The position numbers were made by a program, and so were the translations under genes. Below, piece by piece: positions 1 to 10,917 of a DNA stretch of 64,000 nucleotides. The stretch is from Epiperipatus broadwayi (taxonomy: Eukaryota; Onychophora; Udeonychophora; Euonychophora; Peripatidae), in the NCBI GenBank assembly GCA_028023455.1, contig JAQFVV010006340.1, forward strand, positions 2,671,938 to 2,735,937, given 5' to 3'. Within the stretch, counting starts at the first letter, position 1. Each line of letters begins with the position of its first letter. Below the pieces are notes generated by a model. That model was not told where the DNA came from, did no database searches, and saw nothing but the letters and a program-made list of their open reading frames with translations.

Positions 1-669
1 AGGGACGGAGATAATGTACCAAAGTACATTGATATGTAATTAAATTATTATGAATTTCATGTTTAAAAATATAAAAGTTTAATATTAAGAGAATAAAATG
101 TAAAAACTAAAGAGTAGAGAGGAGGGGGATTTTTGTATTGAATAAAATAAATTGTAAACACTGTTTAAAATAATAAGTTATTTTAAAATAACAAGCTGTT
201 TAAAATAAAAGATTTTTTTTTTGTTTAAAAGAATGAAAAAATCTTGTAATAAATAAATGATTTAATATTTTTTAAATGAATTTTTAATAAAATAATAAAG
301 AGATTTCATTTTATCTTATAATAAATAAATAAATATATGTGCATGTGTGTATGCAAATTTTAATAAAAAGTAGACACTAGAAGCTGATTTTATTTTCACA
401 AAAACGAACGCTGCTGCTAAAAATAAAGTTTCCCATTGTTTAAAAAAGTATAAGTAGCTCAATTTTGTTCATTCTTGGTTCGGACTTCCTTATTTTAATA
501 AAATATTTTTGAAGTAATATTTCACAAATGATGCACTGTTAAAATCCAACGTATTTGCAATTGACAGAAAGCCGCTCTCTACGCATTTAAGATCTGCAAT
601 TAGTTCGGAAGGTAATCATGTTAAAATAGACTACATGGACAGTGGAGTGTGGGGAACACCAAACCAGCC
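1..669. other. AT-rich non-coding DNA
   Basis: No ORF, RNA gene or known repeat could be supported. The segment is dominated by A- and T-runs. Around 550-660 the base composition becomes less AT-rich, and there are splice-like signals (a CAG near 566 and GAAG followed by GTAATC near 611). This could be a 5' UTR exon upstream of the candidate exon at 670, but that is inference only. Confidence 0.4.
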
Positions 670-771
670 ATGGAAATATTAGGAGACAGGATCTATGAAA
701 AAATTTTATCAGTCATCGAGAAGTTAAGAGATAATTCCATTATACTGTTTCTGACGTATTTAAAAACCGAG
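670..771 (+). CDS. Candidate first coding exon, unknown protein
   Basis: An ATG in a strong context (GCC before, G after) opens a 34-codon frame that runs without a stop to GAG, followed immediately by a GTAATT splice-donor-like sequence at 772. The segment is clearly less AT-rich than its surroundings. The encoded start reads MEILGDRIYEKILSVIEKLR, an amphipathic helix-like sequence with no family I recognise. The exon would end in phase 0. No continuing exon was identified downstream, and the next 60 kb is mostly transposon sequence, so any following intron would be long. It could be a chance frame; transcript evidence would be decisive. Confidence 0.33.
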
Positions 772-2419
772 GTAATTATTTGAATTTGATATATAAACAT
801 TCCGATTTCTTTTAAAAATAAAGATAGACTTTATTGAAAAAACTTTTGAACTTTTTGAATTAAACTTTAAAAAAAAGAATAAACTTTAAACTTCAGAAGA
901 TAATGTTTTCAATAATAAAATAAATAAAAGCAGCTTCTATGAAATAATATTTTTGGCATGCATGTATGTGTGATTTGATTTTAAACTTAAACTTAAAATA
1001 ATAATAATAATATATGATGTAACATGTATAATTTAATTGCTTAAGTAATATATTAAAATGCTTATTTTAATCTTTAAAAAAAATGTATGTGTGTTTCATT
1101 ATAAGATAAAACGATGCATTTATTTTAAAATAAAGTAAAACATTTAAATTATTTTTCTTAAAATATTTATGTTTATTCCTGATACGTGTGGGTAAGTATC
1201 AATATTTATTTTCTTAATAAGAGTAGGAGGGAAAAAAATCCAATCATTAATAATAATATTTTAGAAAAGATTCACCAAGTTAAATCTATAAATGTTTAGC
1301 ATTCAGTATAATATTTTTATTATTAGTTTTAAAAGAGGAAAGTATTATTTAGAATGGTTCGGGGGGAAATTATTTTAGTTTTAGAAAATAGTAGCAGTTT
1401 AGAACAGGCAGGCATTTAAGATATACCTTTGTTTTTTGTTTTTGGAACAGACTGAGCTAGCGAATGTTCAGGCACTGAATTGTACTGGTCAGATGGACAT
1501 GCTAATTCTAAAGTAATTAGCTGGTGCCTAAGGGATTTTCTTTCTTCTTTAAAAAACATAGTAATAAAGTGTTTGTTTGATCGGTACATATTTGGTAGTC
1601 GAGTGTTGAATGTTATTAATAGTTTTCTATTGATAATAGTTGACACTCTGCCTGAAAACCAACCATTTCTGTAAGGGAAACTTAGGAGGACAAAATATCA
1701 TAAAATATTAGTTAATATTTTATTTGTCGATGCTTAGTGTTTGTTATTTCCCCTAAGTTTTAAGTAGTAGTTCTTTAAATAGTAAGTTTTATAGCAGTAA
1801 GAGTTTTGAAAGTAGTAAACAAGTGTTAAATAGAAGTAGTAGTAGTTAGTCACTTTTCCGTTGTTTGTTGTTCAAAGTAGGTTGTTTGCAAATTAGCAGG
1901 TTGGGTCTTTTTATAGGTTGGTAGAATATATATATATATATATATATATATAGTATTAGTAAATTGGAAATGTAACGTTTTTTATAAAATTTCATATATT
2001 TTTTTCATAATTTTAGCTACTTTGACAATTATTACTAATAATACATATGCTAAAATTTATTTTGTCATGATTTCTATCCAATATGAATGTTATTTATTTT
2101 AGTAATAATGTTATAATTTTATTGTGACTTTAGTTGCATTTAATGGAATACAAAAAGTTTATGAATCAATAATCAATGTGACACTTTTCTATAAATCAGT
2201 TTATTTTCATGTGTCTCATTAAACAAAAATACATAATAATTATTTTTGATTATTACAATGTATACAATATAGTCACTTAAATATGTATGTTAAGAACATG
2301 TAGCACTTTTAAACTGTTCTTCCTATCACAATGTTAGAAGTATTGTTCATTTGATTATCAAGCTACATGAAAACAATAACCATTCACTTCTGTTTATTTG
2401 CATATATTTGTTAAATTAT
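772..2419. other. AT-rich non-coding DNA
   Basis: Short ORFs near 1416-1674 overlap on opposite strands and look like chance. A (TA)n microsatellite lies at about 1929-1952. Nothing else is supported. Confidence 0.45.
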
Positions 2420-3120
2420 TTAGTTAATGGAGTAAATTACCATTTCCCAGGCTATGACTTAAAAGCACTCTAAATCTGGAACAGCAAAATCAATAATATA
2501 ATGAATCCACATATTTTGGTAGCTCTGATATTTCCAATCATACCTTTGTCAACATTGTTTGTAATTCAGAGTGAAATTAATTTATCAACTAGATGGGACA
2601 TTGCACTTAAGAGTTATTAATTTCATAATCAATTATATAAGACTGGAGACACCATCTTACTTTTAACATCTTGATTGTAATAATCAAACAAGATTTATAT
2701 GTAAACATTAAATTAAACATAGCTCAATGTATATGTAAATGAAAGAAGTAAATCACGTTCCCCAGGCCTGACATAAAAGCATTCTAAATATTGATCAAAA
2801 TAAATCAAAAATAGAATAAATCTACCTATTTTAGTAGCTCTGTTTATTACAATCTAGGTGTCAAAAGTGTAATGCCCTTCAGCCTTGTATAATTAATTAG
2901 GAGTTTAATAAACTCTTAACTACCATATTCCATCTGGTTGATATATTAATTTTACTTTGAATTACCAACAATGTTGTCAAAGGTATACATATAAACATAC
3001 TAATAATAAAATAATATTATAATTATAAGTGGATTCATTCTAGTCTTGATTCATTTGTTCAATATTTACAGTGCTTTTGAGTCATAGCCTGGGAGAAATT
3101 TATTCACTCCCTTTGTCTAG
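2420..3120. repeat. Foldback repeat with an extra internal partial copy
   Basis: The segment at about 2420-2640 recurs in inverted orientation at about 2905-3120. Matching landmarks are CCCAGGCTATGACTTAAAAG (left, from 2449) against the inverted CTTTTGAGTCATAGCCTGGG (right, near 3073-3093), and ACCTTTGTCAACATTGTTTG near 2541 against the inverted match near 2970. A third, partial copy lies in direct orientation at about 2735-2880. This looks like a non-autonomous foldback DNA element; the exact ends and target duplication were not resolved. Confidence 0.6.
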
Positions 3121-3429
3121 ATGTGTTTCGTTTAATGATTAAAGGGGTAATGTAAATTAAATCCATTTGACAAGTAACTATTAATCCACTTAACAATAAT
3201 TCTTTTTAGACATCATTAATTTTTGATATGTTGTAAAAACTTTAACTTCAATATTTGTCTTCATTTAATATCAAATATGGCCTATTGATTAATGTTTACA
3301 TGTTACTTTCAAATGGTTGTAATTATGATGCTTTAAAATGTATATTACCATCTAAATCAGTTAAAATAGTTTGCATTAAGAAACTTCATTTATCTGAATG
3401 GTTCTTTTTTATTTTGTAGAAAATAAAAT

Positions 3430-3574
3430 ATAGTGGGTTTATCCATGTTAAAAAATTTAAATATTGATTACCGACATTTCGACTTAATCACACAAGTCAT
3501 GACTTGTGTGATCAAGTCGAAACATCGGTAAATCAATATTTAAATTTTTCAACACAGATGAACCCGCAAAATAT
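3430..3574. repeat. Long palindrome, family shared with 15474-15692
   Basis: The arms at 3430-3485 and 3514-3574 are inverted copies. The centre is a perfect 22-base palindrome built on CACACAAGTCA. The outer arm reads toward GGGTTCATC and AAAATAT and is followed by a TA-rich tract. The same arm sequence, including AAGTCGAAACATC, occurs at 15474-15692, so this is a dispersed palindromic family. Confidence 0.7.
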
Positions 3575-4142
3575 GTCTTTTATATATGCAACCCGTGAAA
3601 ATCTTTATATCAATATATATATATATATATACATACATATAAACACAAAAAATTAAAAATTAATGAATAGTTTGACATTTATAAATAAATTGCAACCACC
3701 AATTATCCATTTTATTTTGAAATTTTACTTCAACTTTCTCTGCTAAAATTCACTTTCTCTGCTGCCAGTAAATGGATTTATAGTTGTTGACAAGTCATTT
3801 CTGATTGGAATTTCACATTTATTACTTTTCATGCAATAGTTTGATGACATCACTGGACCTAAAAGTAAAATTTTTATAAACTTATATCCCAGTTTAGGCA
3901 AAGTTTTAATCAATTACATTATAATTATAATGCATATCTTTTTAGACATCAATACACAAGATAAAAAACGATTGTCTTACTAAAAATTCAAAATATGTCT
4001 TTGTAATTGTGCACACATTTTATATCCAAACATTTCAATAGAGAATTAGTATACACCTTTACAGATCAATATCAATAAATCTGGAATATAAATTAACCAT
4101 GTTTGGTTACAGGGATCATAACTAGTATGTGTGTATATATAT
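3575..4142. other. AT-rich non-coding DNA
   Basis: It contains short TA repeats near 3615-3632 and 4131-4142. No gene or further repeat could be supported. The right edge is the TA-rich target of the LTR element beginning at 4143. Confidence 0.5.
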
Positions 4143-4876
4143 TATACCGAGACAAAGTCGGTATATGTAAACACACACACACTCAAGCAATGTAAAATAC
4201 TCTATTTTATTTTCTTACAACTTATGATAAAAAAAATAGATATAGTTTTCTTTCATACTTTCTAAAATACACTTGTAAAATAAAATATTAATATGTCTAA
4301 TTAAATAGTTTAAGGCTTTAACATAATTTACTAAAATAATATTCTCTAAAATGAAAAAATAATATGCCATTATAAATATCAATAAATAATTTATACTTGT
4401 ATATGCCGCGGGGGTAACTAAAAAGGGATATTTTAAATTATAATTGTAGTAAAAGTAAAAGCTTATAGAAATGATTTTGAGAAAGATTAAATGCTCGACT
4501 TTTAGCTAATGTAAATTACATTGTTCTCGTAAGACACGCACACACGTATGCATCCAAGGTGTGAATGAATATAAGTTTGTTAACTGAGATTGCAATATGA
4601 GATTGCCTAAACATAAGATTGCCTTAAGCACATGGATTGAGTAGGACACGGACCCCAACGACAACTCTAAGAACATGGAACTCTGGGGGGAGATTCGATC
4701 CTCAGATAAGATCCAACCCATATAAATATCAAGCAAAATCTAGAGAAAAAAAAATGTTAAGAGAAGCTAAGTCAAATTGTCAATTTTTTGTTCAACTTTC
4801 TCAAAATTCAATTTAATTCAAATTACTTCGTTTGTGCTACCCGTTTTCAAGATGATCGATATGAAATTAATATTTA

Positions 4877-4930
4877 GAGCGTCGACTGTCATGAGGGGCT
4901 AGGAAACCCTTCAGTGATTGATCGACGCTC
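4877..4930 (+). promoter_or_regulatory. Conserved 54-nt hairpin in the LTR
   Basis: GAGCGTCGA at the left pairs perfectly with TCGACGCTC at the right, and the interior (GGG...CCC and an imperfect continuation) can extend the stem. The identical structure occurs in the 3' LTR at 9434-9487. It may be an RNA structure in the LTR transcript; the function is unknown. Confidence 0.5.
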
Positions 4931-6260
4931 CGCCACCAGAACATCTCCGTCGCTATGAATACTTAATAATATTACCATCTAAAATTAGTGCTCCAACCAG
5001 TTCAATAATGTTCCGTGAAATACATGAATCATCCTGATTTATTACGCTCAACTTTAAAAGAAATGAACAACCTCCTTATGGAAAACATCATCTCCCATGT
5101 TCAAACCTCCACTTAATTAGAAGCAGCGGAAGAATAAGCCAAAATCCTAGGTAAACACTTTATTTTTTTTATGCTTTCATTCATTCCATACGTAAACTTT
5201 TAAAAAAGGCAATCTCATAATTAACTAACTTTGATTTCGTAAATTAAACTATAAAATATTCCGTAATTCATTATATTTAAAAACTTATTATTGTAACTTA
5301 TTATTGTAATCTCAACCTTCGTAAAATCAAACACTATGCAATTCCTAAAATTTAAATCTCAGGACTTTTCAAATATGAACTTTGACCCTAATTATTATCT
5401 TATAATTTATAACACTTACCTTCAAAAAATGTAAAAAAAAAAGGAAATTTATATTCTATCATCCATATTTTATGATATATAATATGTTCTTTTCTGTGCG
5501 AGTGCGTAAATGCGTGTGTGTGCGTGTAAATAAAACTTTTAACCAATGTGCTTTTTTTTTATATTCAATAAATTTGTTCAGTATTTAAACAAGTCGAGCA
5601 TTTCTCAAATCATTTCCTATAATTAAATCTTTATTCTATTTTTCGTCTTGATTATTAATAAAGTTAGCATTTATTCATATAGTTAATTATATTACTTTAG
5701 ATTTATCTTTCTTAAACCTTGTTGCTTTTTTTTTTAATGTCACTTACAAACATCGTGCCGTAAGTCACGATGTTTATTTATTTATTTATTTATTCCATAG
5801 TTAAGATAGATTTAAGAGTTGGGAGGGCCTATTATAAAATATAAATAAATGTCAATAAGTTGTAAATATAGCTGGAGTAAATAATTCTACCGGACGGTAT
5901 GATATAGGGGGGATGATCTTATAAGCTTCTAATTGTTTAGAGATATAAACGAATAATCGTATTGGTCCCAAATAACCAATGACCCGGTCCAATGCTTGGA
6001 TCGATCAGTTAGTTAATCAAGCGTCTTCTCCATTGGTTATCATAGCGTCTTTTACCAGAATAGTAATTTTGAAAACAATTACATCGCGACCCTGAGCGAC
6101 CCTATTGGTCCATGCTGGGAGTTTGAGCTTGTGGGCGGGATTAGACTTCGAAATCGTTTTGATATGACGTAAGGTGATGCGAGAAGTTAAATTGTAATTA
6201 AATCATCGTATCTGGCGCCCCCTTGTATTGATAGTGAACAGTTATCGATATAAGAAAATA

Positions 6261-6266
6261 AATAAA
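6261..6266 (+). promoter_or_regulatory. LTR polyadenylation signal AATAAA
   Basis: A canonical hexamer upstream of a GT-containing tract (CATGTTTGTTTC), positioned about 75 bases before the LTR end, as expected for R/U5. The copy in the 3' LTR at 10817-10822 would be the functional one. Confidence 0.5.
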
Positions 6267-6340
6267 GCTTTACGCTATGTCATGTTTGTTTCGGAGCTCT
6301 CAATCCCTATATGATCGGTTGAGTAAGCGGCCGGTTACAA

Positions 6341-6401
6341 TTGGCGCTTCCAACGTGAGGCTAATACAAATGACGCTTCCAAACGTGAAGTTAATACAAA
6401 T
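6341..6401 (+). promoter_or_regulatory. Primer-binding site with a tandem second copy
   Basis: Directly after the 5' LTR lies TTGGCGCTTCCAACGTGAGG, similar to tRNA-Lys-type primer binding sites of retroelements (GGCGCC-CAACGTGGGG type). About 30 bases later a diverged copy follows, GACGCTTCCAAACGTGAAG, with the same TAATACAAA trailer. The first copy sits at the expected position for minus-strand priming. Confidence 0.6.
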
Positions 6402-6728
6402 AATGTTTTAGAGAAGCAAATCAAAATATTAGCCAAAAGCGGCCGAACCTCGTAAAGGACGCAAAAATTTTTTCATGTAAACAAAAACTTTGGACGAATA
6501 CAAAGGGAGAAAAGGAAAATAAGTAAACGGAACAAAATACAGCGATTCACAATATCGCAAACCTTAATAAAACATTTGGAGCCGGAGCGAAATAAAATAA
6601 ATAAAAAAAAAAAAACATAGCGGGAGATAGAGGCGCGGACGTCGATTAATCACTTGTATCAAAAATAAAATCAAAAAATAAAATAATCACGTTCCTGTAA
6701 GCATCAACAAAAAGTTATCTTTTATCAA
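6402..6728 (+). other. Leader between PBS and gag
   Basis: About 330 bases of A-rich leader with no ORF. It would hold packaging or translation signals if the element is active; none could be recognised. Confidence 0.45.
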
Positions 6729-7802
6729 ATGGACAGCAATAACGATACTGCGTGGGAGGAGACAGGGGAAAGCCCTATAACATTCAAGAAGATAGAGGTT
6801 AAAGAAGAGGCCGAATCAGACATAAAAATGCTCATAAGAATGATGAGCCAAATGATGATAGAGATGAGGGAAGATAGGGAAGAAAGAAGGAGAGAGAGAA
6901 AGGAGGAGAGAGAGGAACTCATTAGGGAGATACGAAAAATAGTGAAGGGAGACACAGGAGAGTCAGAGGAGGAGGAGAGCAAAGAGGAAATAAAGACCGA
7001 CGAAATAAAGACTGAAATCACCTCAATAAAAATAGAGATCGGCGCAGCAAAAGCCGAGATAGAAGAAGCAAAGGCAGAATTGGAGGACGTAAGACAAAAG
7101 GTGGACGCGATAGATAGAAAGATAGAAGGAATCGAGCCACAACAGAACATACCGAGAGAGATTATGGCCGAACGTCTGGAGGAATTGGAAAAGAAATTCG
7201 AACGGAGAATAAATGTGCGGGAACCGAGCCAGTCGTGGGCCGAAAGGCAAATAAAAATTGAAATCTTCAGGGCAGGTGAAAACGAGAGTCCGATGGACCA
7301 CGTGGAGAGCGCACGGAACCTGTTCTCTGAGCCCTCTAAGCCGGAGCCGGACAAAATCAATATTGCCAGCACATACCTGCAAGGGCCAGCTAGAGATTGG
7401 TGGCGAACGATCGAGTTTAAACCTAGATCATTCGTGGAATATCGAGAAGAGATCCTACGAAGCTTTTGGAACGCCACCAGACAAGAGGGGATCTACTTTC
7501 ACATCACCAATGAAAAGTACGGGTTCAAACCTACCGAGACGATAACCCAGTTCTATTACAGGCAGGTGGCCGGCCTCCAGCAGCTGCCAGCGTATCACAT
7601 GACGGAAGAGCAAATCATCTCGATCATCCGACACAACATGCCGACAGACATCAGGCGGATGATGATAAGCCGGGATGACAAGGGCATCCACGAGATGGGG
7701 GACGCCATAGCCAAGTTCGAGCGAGCGGAAGGACGGGGAAGGCAGATAGAGAGGCCGAGACAAGAACCAGAGAGGAGAAAGCTACCACCAGATCGATACT
7801 AA
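6729..7802 (+). CDS. gag: Retrotransposon Gag-like protein
   Basis: A 357-residue intact ORF encodes the only protein of the 4143-10900 element. Residues about 40-75 are extremely rich in Glu and Arg, and heptad-like helical repeats extend to about residue 160, suggesting a coiled coil. Residues about 168-335 match the pattern of Ty3/gypsy-type Gag capsid domains: an FRAG motif near 180, GPARDWW at 219-225 and alternating aromatic and helical blocks after it. The C-terminus is basic (Arg-rich, residues 331-357). No CCHC zinc knuckle is present, and the ORF ends in TAA with no frameshift continuation into pol. The ATG at 6729 is chosen as the first in-frame start after the leader. The GC content is well above the flanks. 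Confidence 0.85.
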   Translation: MDSNNDTAWEETGESPITFKKIEVKEEAESDIKMLIRMMSQMMIEMREDREERRRERKEEREELIREIRKIVKGDTGESEEEESKEEIKTDEIKTEITSIKIEIGAAKAEIEEAKAELEDVRQKVDAIDRKIEGIEPQQNIPREIMAERLEELEKKFERRINVREPSQSWAERQIKIEIFRAGENESPMDHVESARNLFSEPSKPEPDKINIASTYLQGPARDWWRTIEFKPRSFVEYREEILRSFWNATRQEGIYFHITNEKYGFKPTETITQFYYRQVAGLQQLPAYHMTEEQIISIIRHNMPTDIRRMMISRDDKGIHEMGDAIAKFERAEGRGRQIERPRQEPERRKLPPDRY

Positions 7803-8700
7803 TGAAAATTTAGGCTAAAAACACGCTGACGAACACGGATTTGCCAAAGGAATACGATTACCGGAGCACGATTTATAAACAACTGGAACTGAAGGAAAAT
7901 GACCTCGGACCGGAAAGGACCTACACGTCGCATCACATCATACAATAACAAGGGGGGAAGGGGGGTTAATAAAGCATCTTTTCAATCACAGCCGACCGCA
8001 GATAACTAAACACGAAAGGAAACTATTCGAGATAAATAAGTCAACATTTCTGAAAGCCATTTTAAATAAGTCAATATTTCTGAAAGCCATTTTTAATAAG
8101 TCAATATTCCTGAAAGCCATTTTAGATCAAAGAACGTCGCCCGACTTCAACTAGACCACCTAAAGAAAGAAAGAAAAGCCGGATCACGAGAGTGCTCTAT
8201 TATTGTTCCTTCCCTCACTATTTACCATTGTGTTAGGAGGTACAGAGCTCGGATATTTCGAATGCTTATTGTACTATAAAAGATTATTCGCTACCTCGTA
8301 CATGTTGTCGTTTTTGCAGAGGGGACTTCGGAAAGGTCCATCCCCCTGCCTTCCATTAGATAGGCCGTAAGAGAATGCCTATATGTTCGTAACCTTGCAT
8401 CGCGGGACTTCGGAAATGTCCATCCCCATGCCAACCTTCCACCCAGGGTGCCTGTACCAGATTGGGCAAGATATACCAATTATGGCACGCCGAGTTTAGT
8501 TCGTAGATGTCAATCCGAGCCTGACCACATGACCTGCCACTTCGTTTTCTTTATGTGAGGGGAAGTCGAACTGAAGGATAGTCGGCTTACACGGAGCGGA
8601 GCAAAGAAAGAGAGATAGAAAGAAAATAAATAATTTTATTGTGAAAAAATTAAAATGCCAAACCTCACATTTTAATTTTTTTGGACGGATCGCGGGGATA
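7803..8700 (+). other. Non-coding 3' internal region of the gag-only element
   Basis: No pol motif is found in any frame. The region contains three tandem copies of a unit with AATATTTCTGAAAGCCATTT (about 8035-8125) and two copies of a GGGACTTCGGAAA-containing unit (near 8324 and 8403). A 14-bp perfect hairpin lies at 8644-8681 just before the 3' LTR. The sequence CGCGGGGA directly before the LTR is the only weak polypurine-tract candidate. Confidence 0.65.
8644..8681 (+). repeat. Perfect hairpin just upstream of the 3' LTR
   Basis: AAAAAATTAAAATG (8644-8657) and CATTTTAATTTTTT (8668-8681) are exact inverted repeats around a 10-base loop. Confidence 0.6.
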
Positions 8701-10896
8701 TATACCGAGACAAAGTCGGTATATGTAAACACACACACACTCAAGCAATGTAAAATACTCTATTTTATTTTCTTACAACTTATGATAAAAAATAGATATA
8801 GTTTTCTTTCCATACTTTCTAAAATACACTTGTAAAATAAAATATTAATATGTCTAATTAAATAGTTTAAGGCTTTAACATAATTTACTAAAATAATATT
8901 CTCTAAAATGAAAAAATAATATGCCATTATAAATATCAATAAATAATTTATACTTGTATATGCCACGGGGGTAATTAAAAAGGGATATTTTAAATTATAA
9001 TTGTAGTAAAAGTAAAAGCTTATAGAAATGATTTTGAGAAAGATTAAATGCTCGACTTTTAGCTAATGTAAATTACATTGTTCTCGTAAGACACGCACAC
9101 ACGTATGCATCCAAGGTGTGAATGAATATAAGTTTGTTAACTGAGATTGCAATATGAGATTGCCTAAACATAAGATTGCCTTAAGCACATGGATTGAGTA
9201 GGACACGGACCCCAACGACAACTCTAAGAACATGGAACTCTGGGGGGAGATTCGATCCTCAGATAAGATCCAACCCATATAAATATCAAGCAAAATCTAG
9301 AGAAAAAAAAATGTTAAGAGAAGCTAAGTCAAATTATCAATTTTTTGTTCAACTTTCTCAAAATTCAATTTAATTCAAATTACTTCGTTTGTGCTATCCG
9401 TTTTCAAGATGATCGATATGAAATTAATATTTAGAGCGTCGACTGTCATGAGGGGCTAGGAAACCCTTCAGTGATTGATCGACGCTCCGCCACCAGAACA
9501 TCTCCGTCGCTATGAATACTTAATAATATTACCATCTAAAATTAGTGCTCCAACCAGTTCAATAATGTTCCGTGAAATACATGAATCATCCTGATTTATT
9601 ACGCTCAACTTTAAAAGAAATGAACAACCTCCTTATGGAAAACATCATCTCCCATGTTCAAACCTCCACTTAATTAGAAGCAGCGGAAGAATAAGCCAAA
9701 ATCCTAGGTAAACACTTTATTTTTTTTATGCTTTCATTCATTCCATACGTAAACTTTTAAAAAGGCAATCTCATAATTAACTAACTTTGATTTCGTAAAT
9801 TAAACTATAAAATATTCCGTAATTCATTATATTTAAAAACTTATTATTGTAACTTATTATTGTAATCTCAACCTTCGTAAAATCAAACACTATGCAATTC
9901 CTAAAATTTAAATCTCAGGACTTTTCAAATATGAACTTTGACCCTAATTATTATCTTATAATTTATAACACTTACCTTCAAAAAATGTAAAAAAAAGGAA
10001 ATTTATATTCTATCATCCATATTTTATGATATATAATATGTTCTTTTCTGTGCGAGTGCGTAAATGCGTGTGTGTGCGTGTAAATAAAACTTTTAACCAA
10101 TGTGCTTTTTTTTTATATTCAATAAATTTGTTCAGTATTTAAACAAGTCGAGCATTTCTCAAATCATTTCCTATAATTAAATCTTTATTCTATTTTTCGT
10201 CTTGATTATTAATAAAGTTAGCATTTATTCATATAGTTAATTATATTACTTTAGATTTATCTTTCTTAAACCTTGTTGCTTTTTTTTTTAAAATGTCACT
10301 TACAAACATCGTGCCGTAAGTCACGATGTTTATTTATTTATTTATTTATTCCATAGTTAAGATAGATTTAAGAGTTGGGAGGGCCTATTATAAAATATAA
10401 ATAAATGTCAATAAGTTGTAAATATAGCTGGAGTAAATAATTCTACCGGACGGTATGATATAGGGGGGATGATCTTATAAGCTTCTAATTGTTTAGAGAT
10501 ATAAACGAATAATCGTATTGGTCCCAAATAACCAATGACCCGGTCCAATGCTTGGATCGATCAGTTAGTTAATCAAGCGTCTTCTCCATTGGTTATCATA
10601 GCGTCTTTTACCAGAATAGTAATTTTGAAAACAATTACATCGCGACCCTGAGCGACCCTATTGGTCCATGCTGGGAGTTTGAGCTTGTGGGCGGGATTAG
10701 ACTTCGAAATCGTTTTGATATGACGTAAGGTGATGCGAGAAGTTAAATTGTAATTAAATCATCGTATCTGGCGCCCCCTTGTATTGATAGTGAACAGTTA
10801 TCGATATAAGAAAATAAATAAAGCTTTACGCTATGTCATGTTTGTTTCGGAGCTCTCAATCCCTATATGATCGGTTGAGTAAGCGGCCGGTTACAA
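8701..10896 (+). repeat. 3' LTR of the gag-only element
   Basis: It is the near-identical partner of 4143-6340, with the same hairpins (9434-9487 and about 10302-10332) and polyadenylation signal (10817-10822). It is followed by a (TA)n tract at 10897-10917. Confidence 0.87.
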
Positions 10897-10917
10897 TATA
10901 TATATATATATATATAT

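Larger units (their letters stand above)
4143..6340 (+). repeat. 5' LTR of the gag-only element
   Basis: It is the near-identical partner of 8701-10896. The start carries an 8-bp inverted repeat, TATACCGA...TCGGTATA (4143-4165), and the end is GCGGCCGGTTACAA. A likely polyadenylation signal AATAAA lies at 6261-6266, about 75 bases before the LTR end. Two strong hairpins lie at 4877-4930 and about 5747-5774. A 76-codon minus-strand ORF at 4506-4736 is conserved only because the LTRs are near-identical. Confidence 0.87.
4143..10900 (+). mobile_element. Complete gag-only LTR retrotransposon (Ty3/gypsy-like)
   Basis: Two directly repeated LTRs of about 2.2 kb (4143-6340 and 8701-10896) flank a 2.36-kb internal region. 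The LTRs differ by only a handful of substitutions and short A/T-run indels, so the insertion looks recent. The internal region starts with a primer-binding-site-like sequence resembling the tRNA-Lys type, then a leader, one intact gag ORF (6729-7802) and about 0.9 kb of non-coding DNA. No protease, reverse transcriptase, RNase H or integrase reading frame exists, so it must be mobilised in trans if active. TATA occurs on both outer flanks (4143-4146 and 10897-10900), but the target is a TA repeat, so the duplication is ambiguous. Confidence 0.87.

Noticed and set aside
1416-1674. Overlapping ORFs on both strands
   Set aside because: Short, without start context, splice support or recognisable sequence.
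4506-4736. 76-codon minus-strand ORF repeated at 9063-9293
   Set aside because: Its conservation is explained entirely by the near-identical LTRs; no recognisable domain and no promoter context.
4877-4930. LTR hairpin as a possible hammerhead
   Set aside because: It contains GAAAC-like text, but no CUGANGA core is found on either strand in the right order.
6725-7477. 250-codon minus-strand ORF opposite gag
   Set aside because: It is the mirror of the Glu/Arg/Lys-rich gag codons (giving Ser/Leu/Phe/Ile-rich text); the plus frame has the capsid-like motif and the PBS/LTR context.
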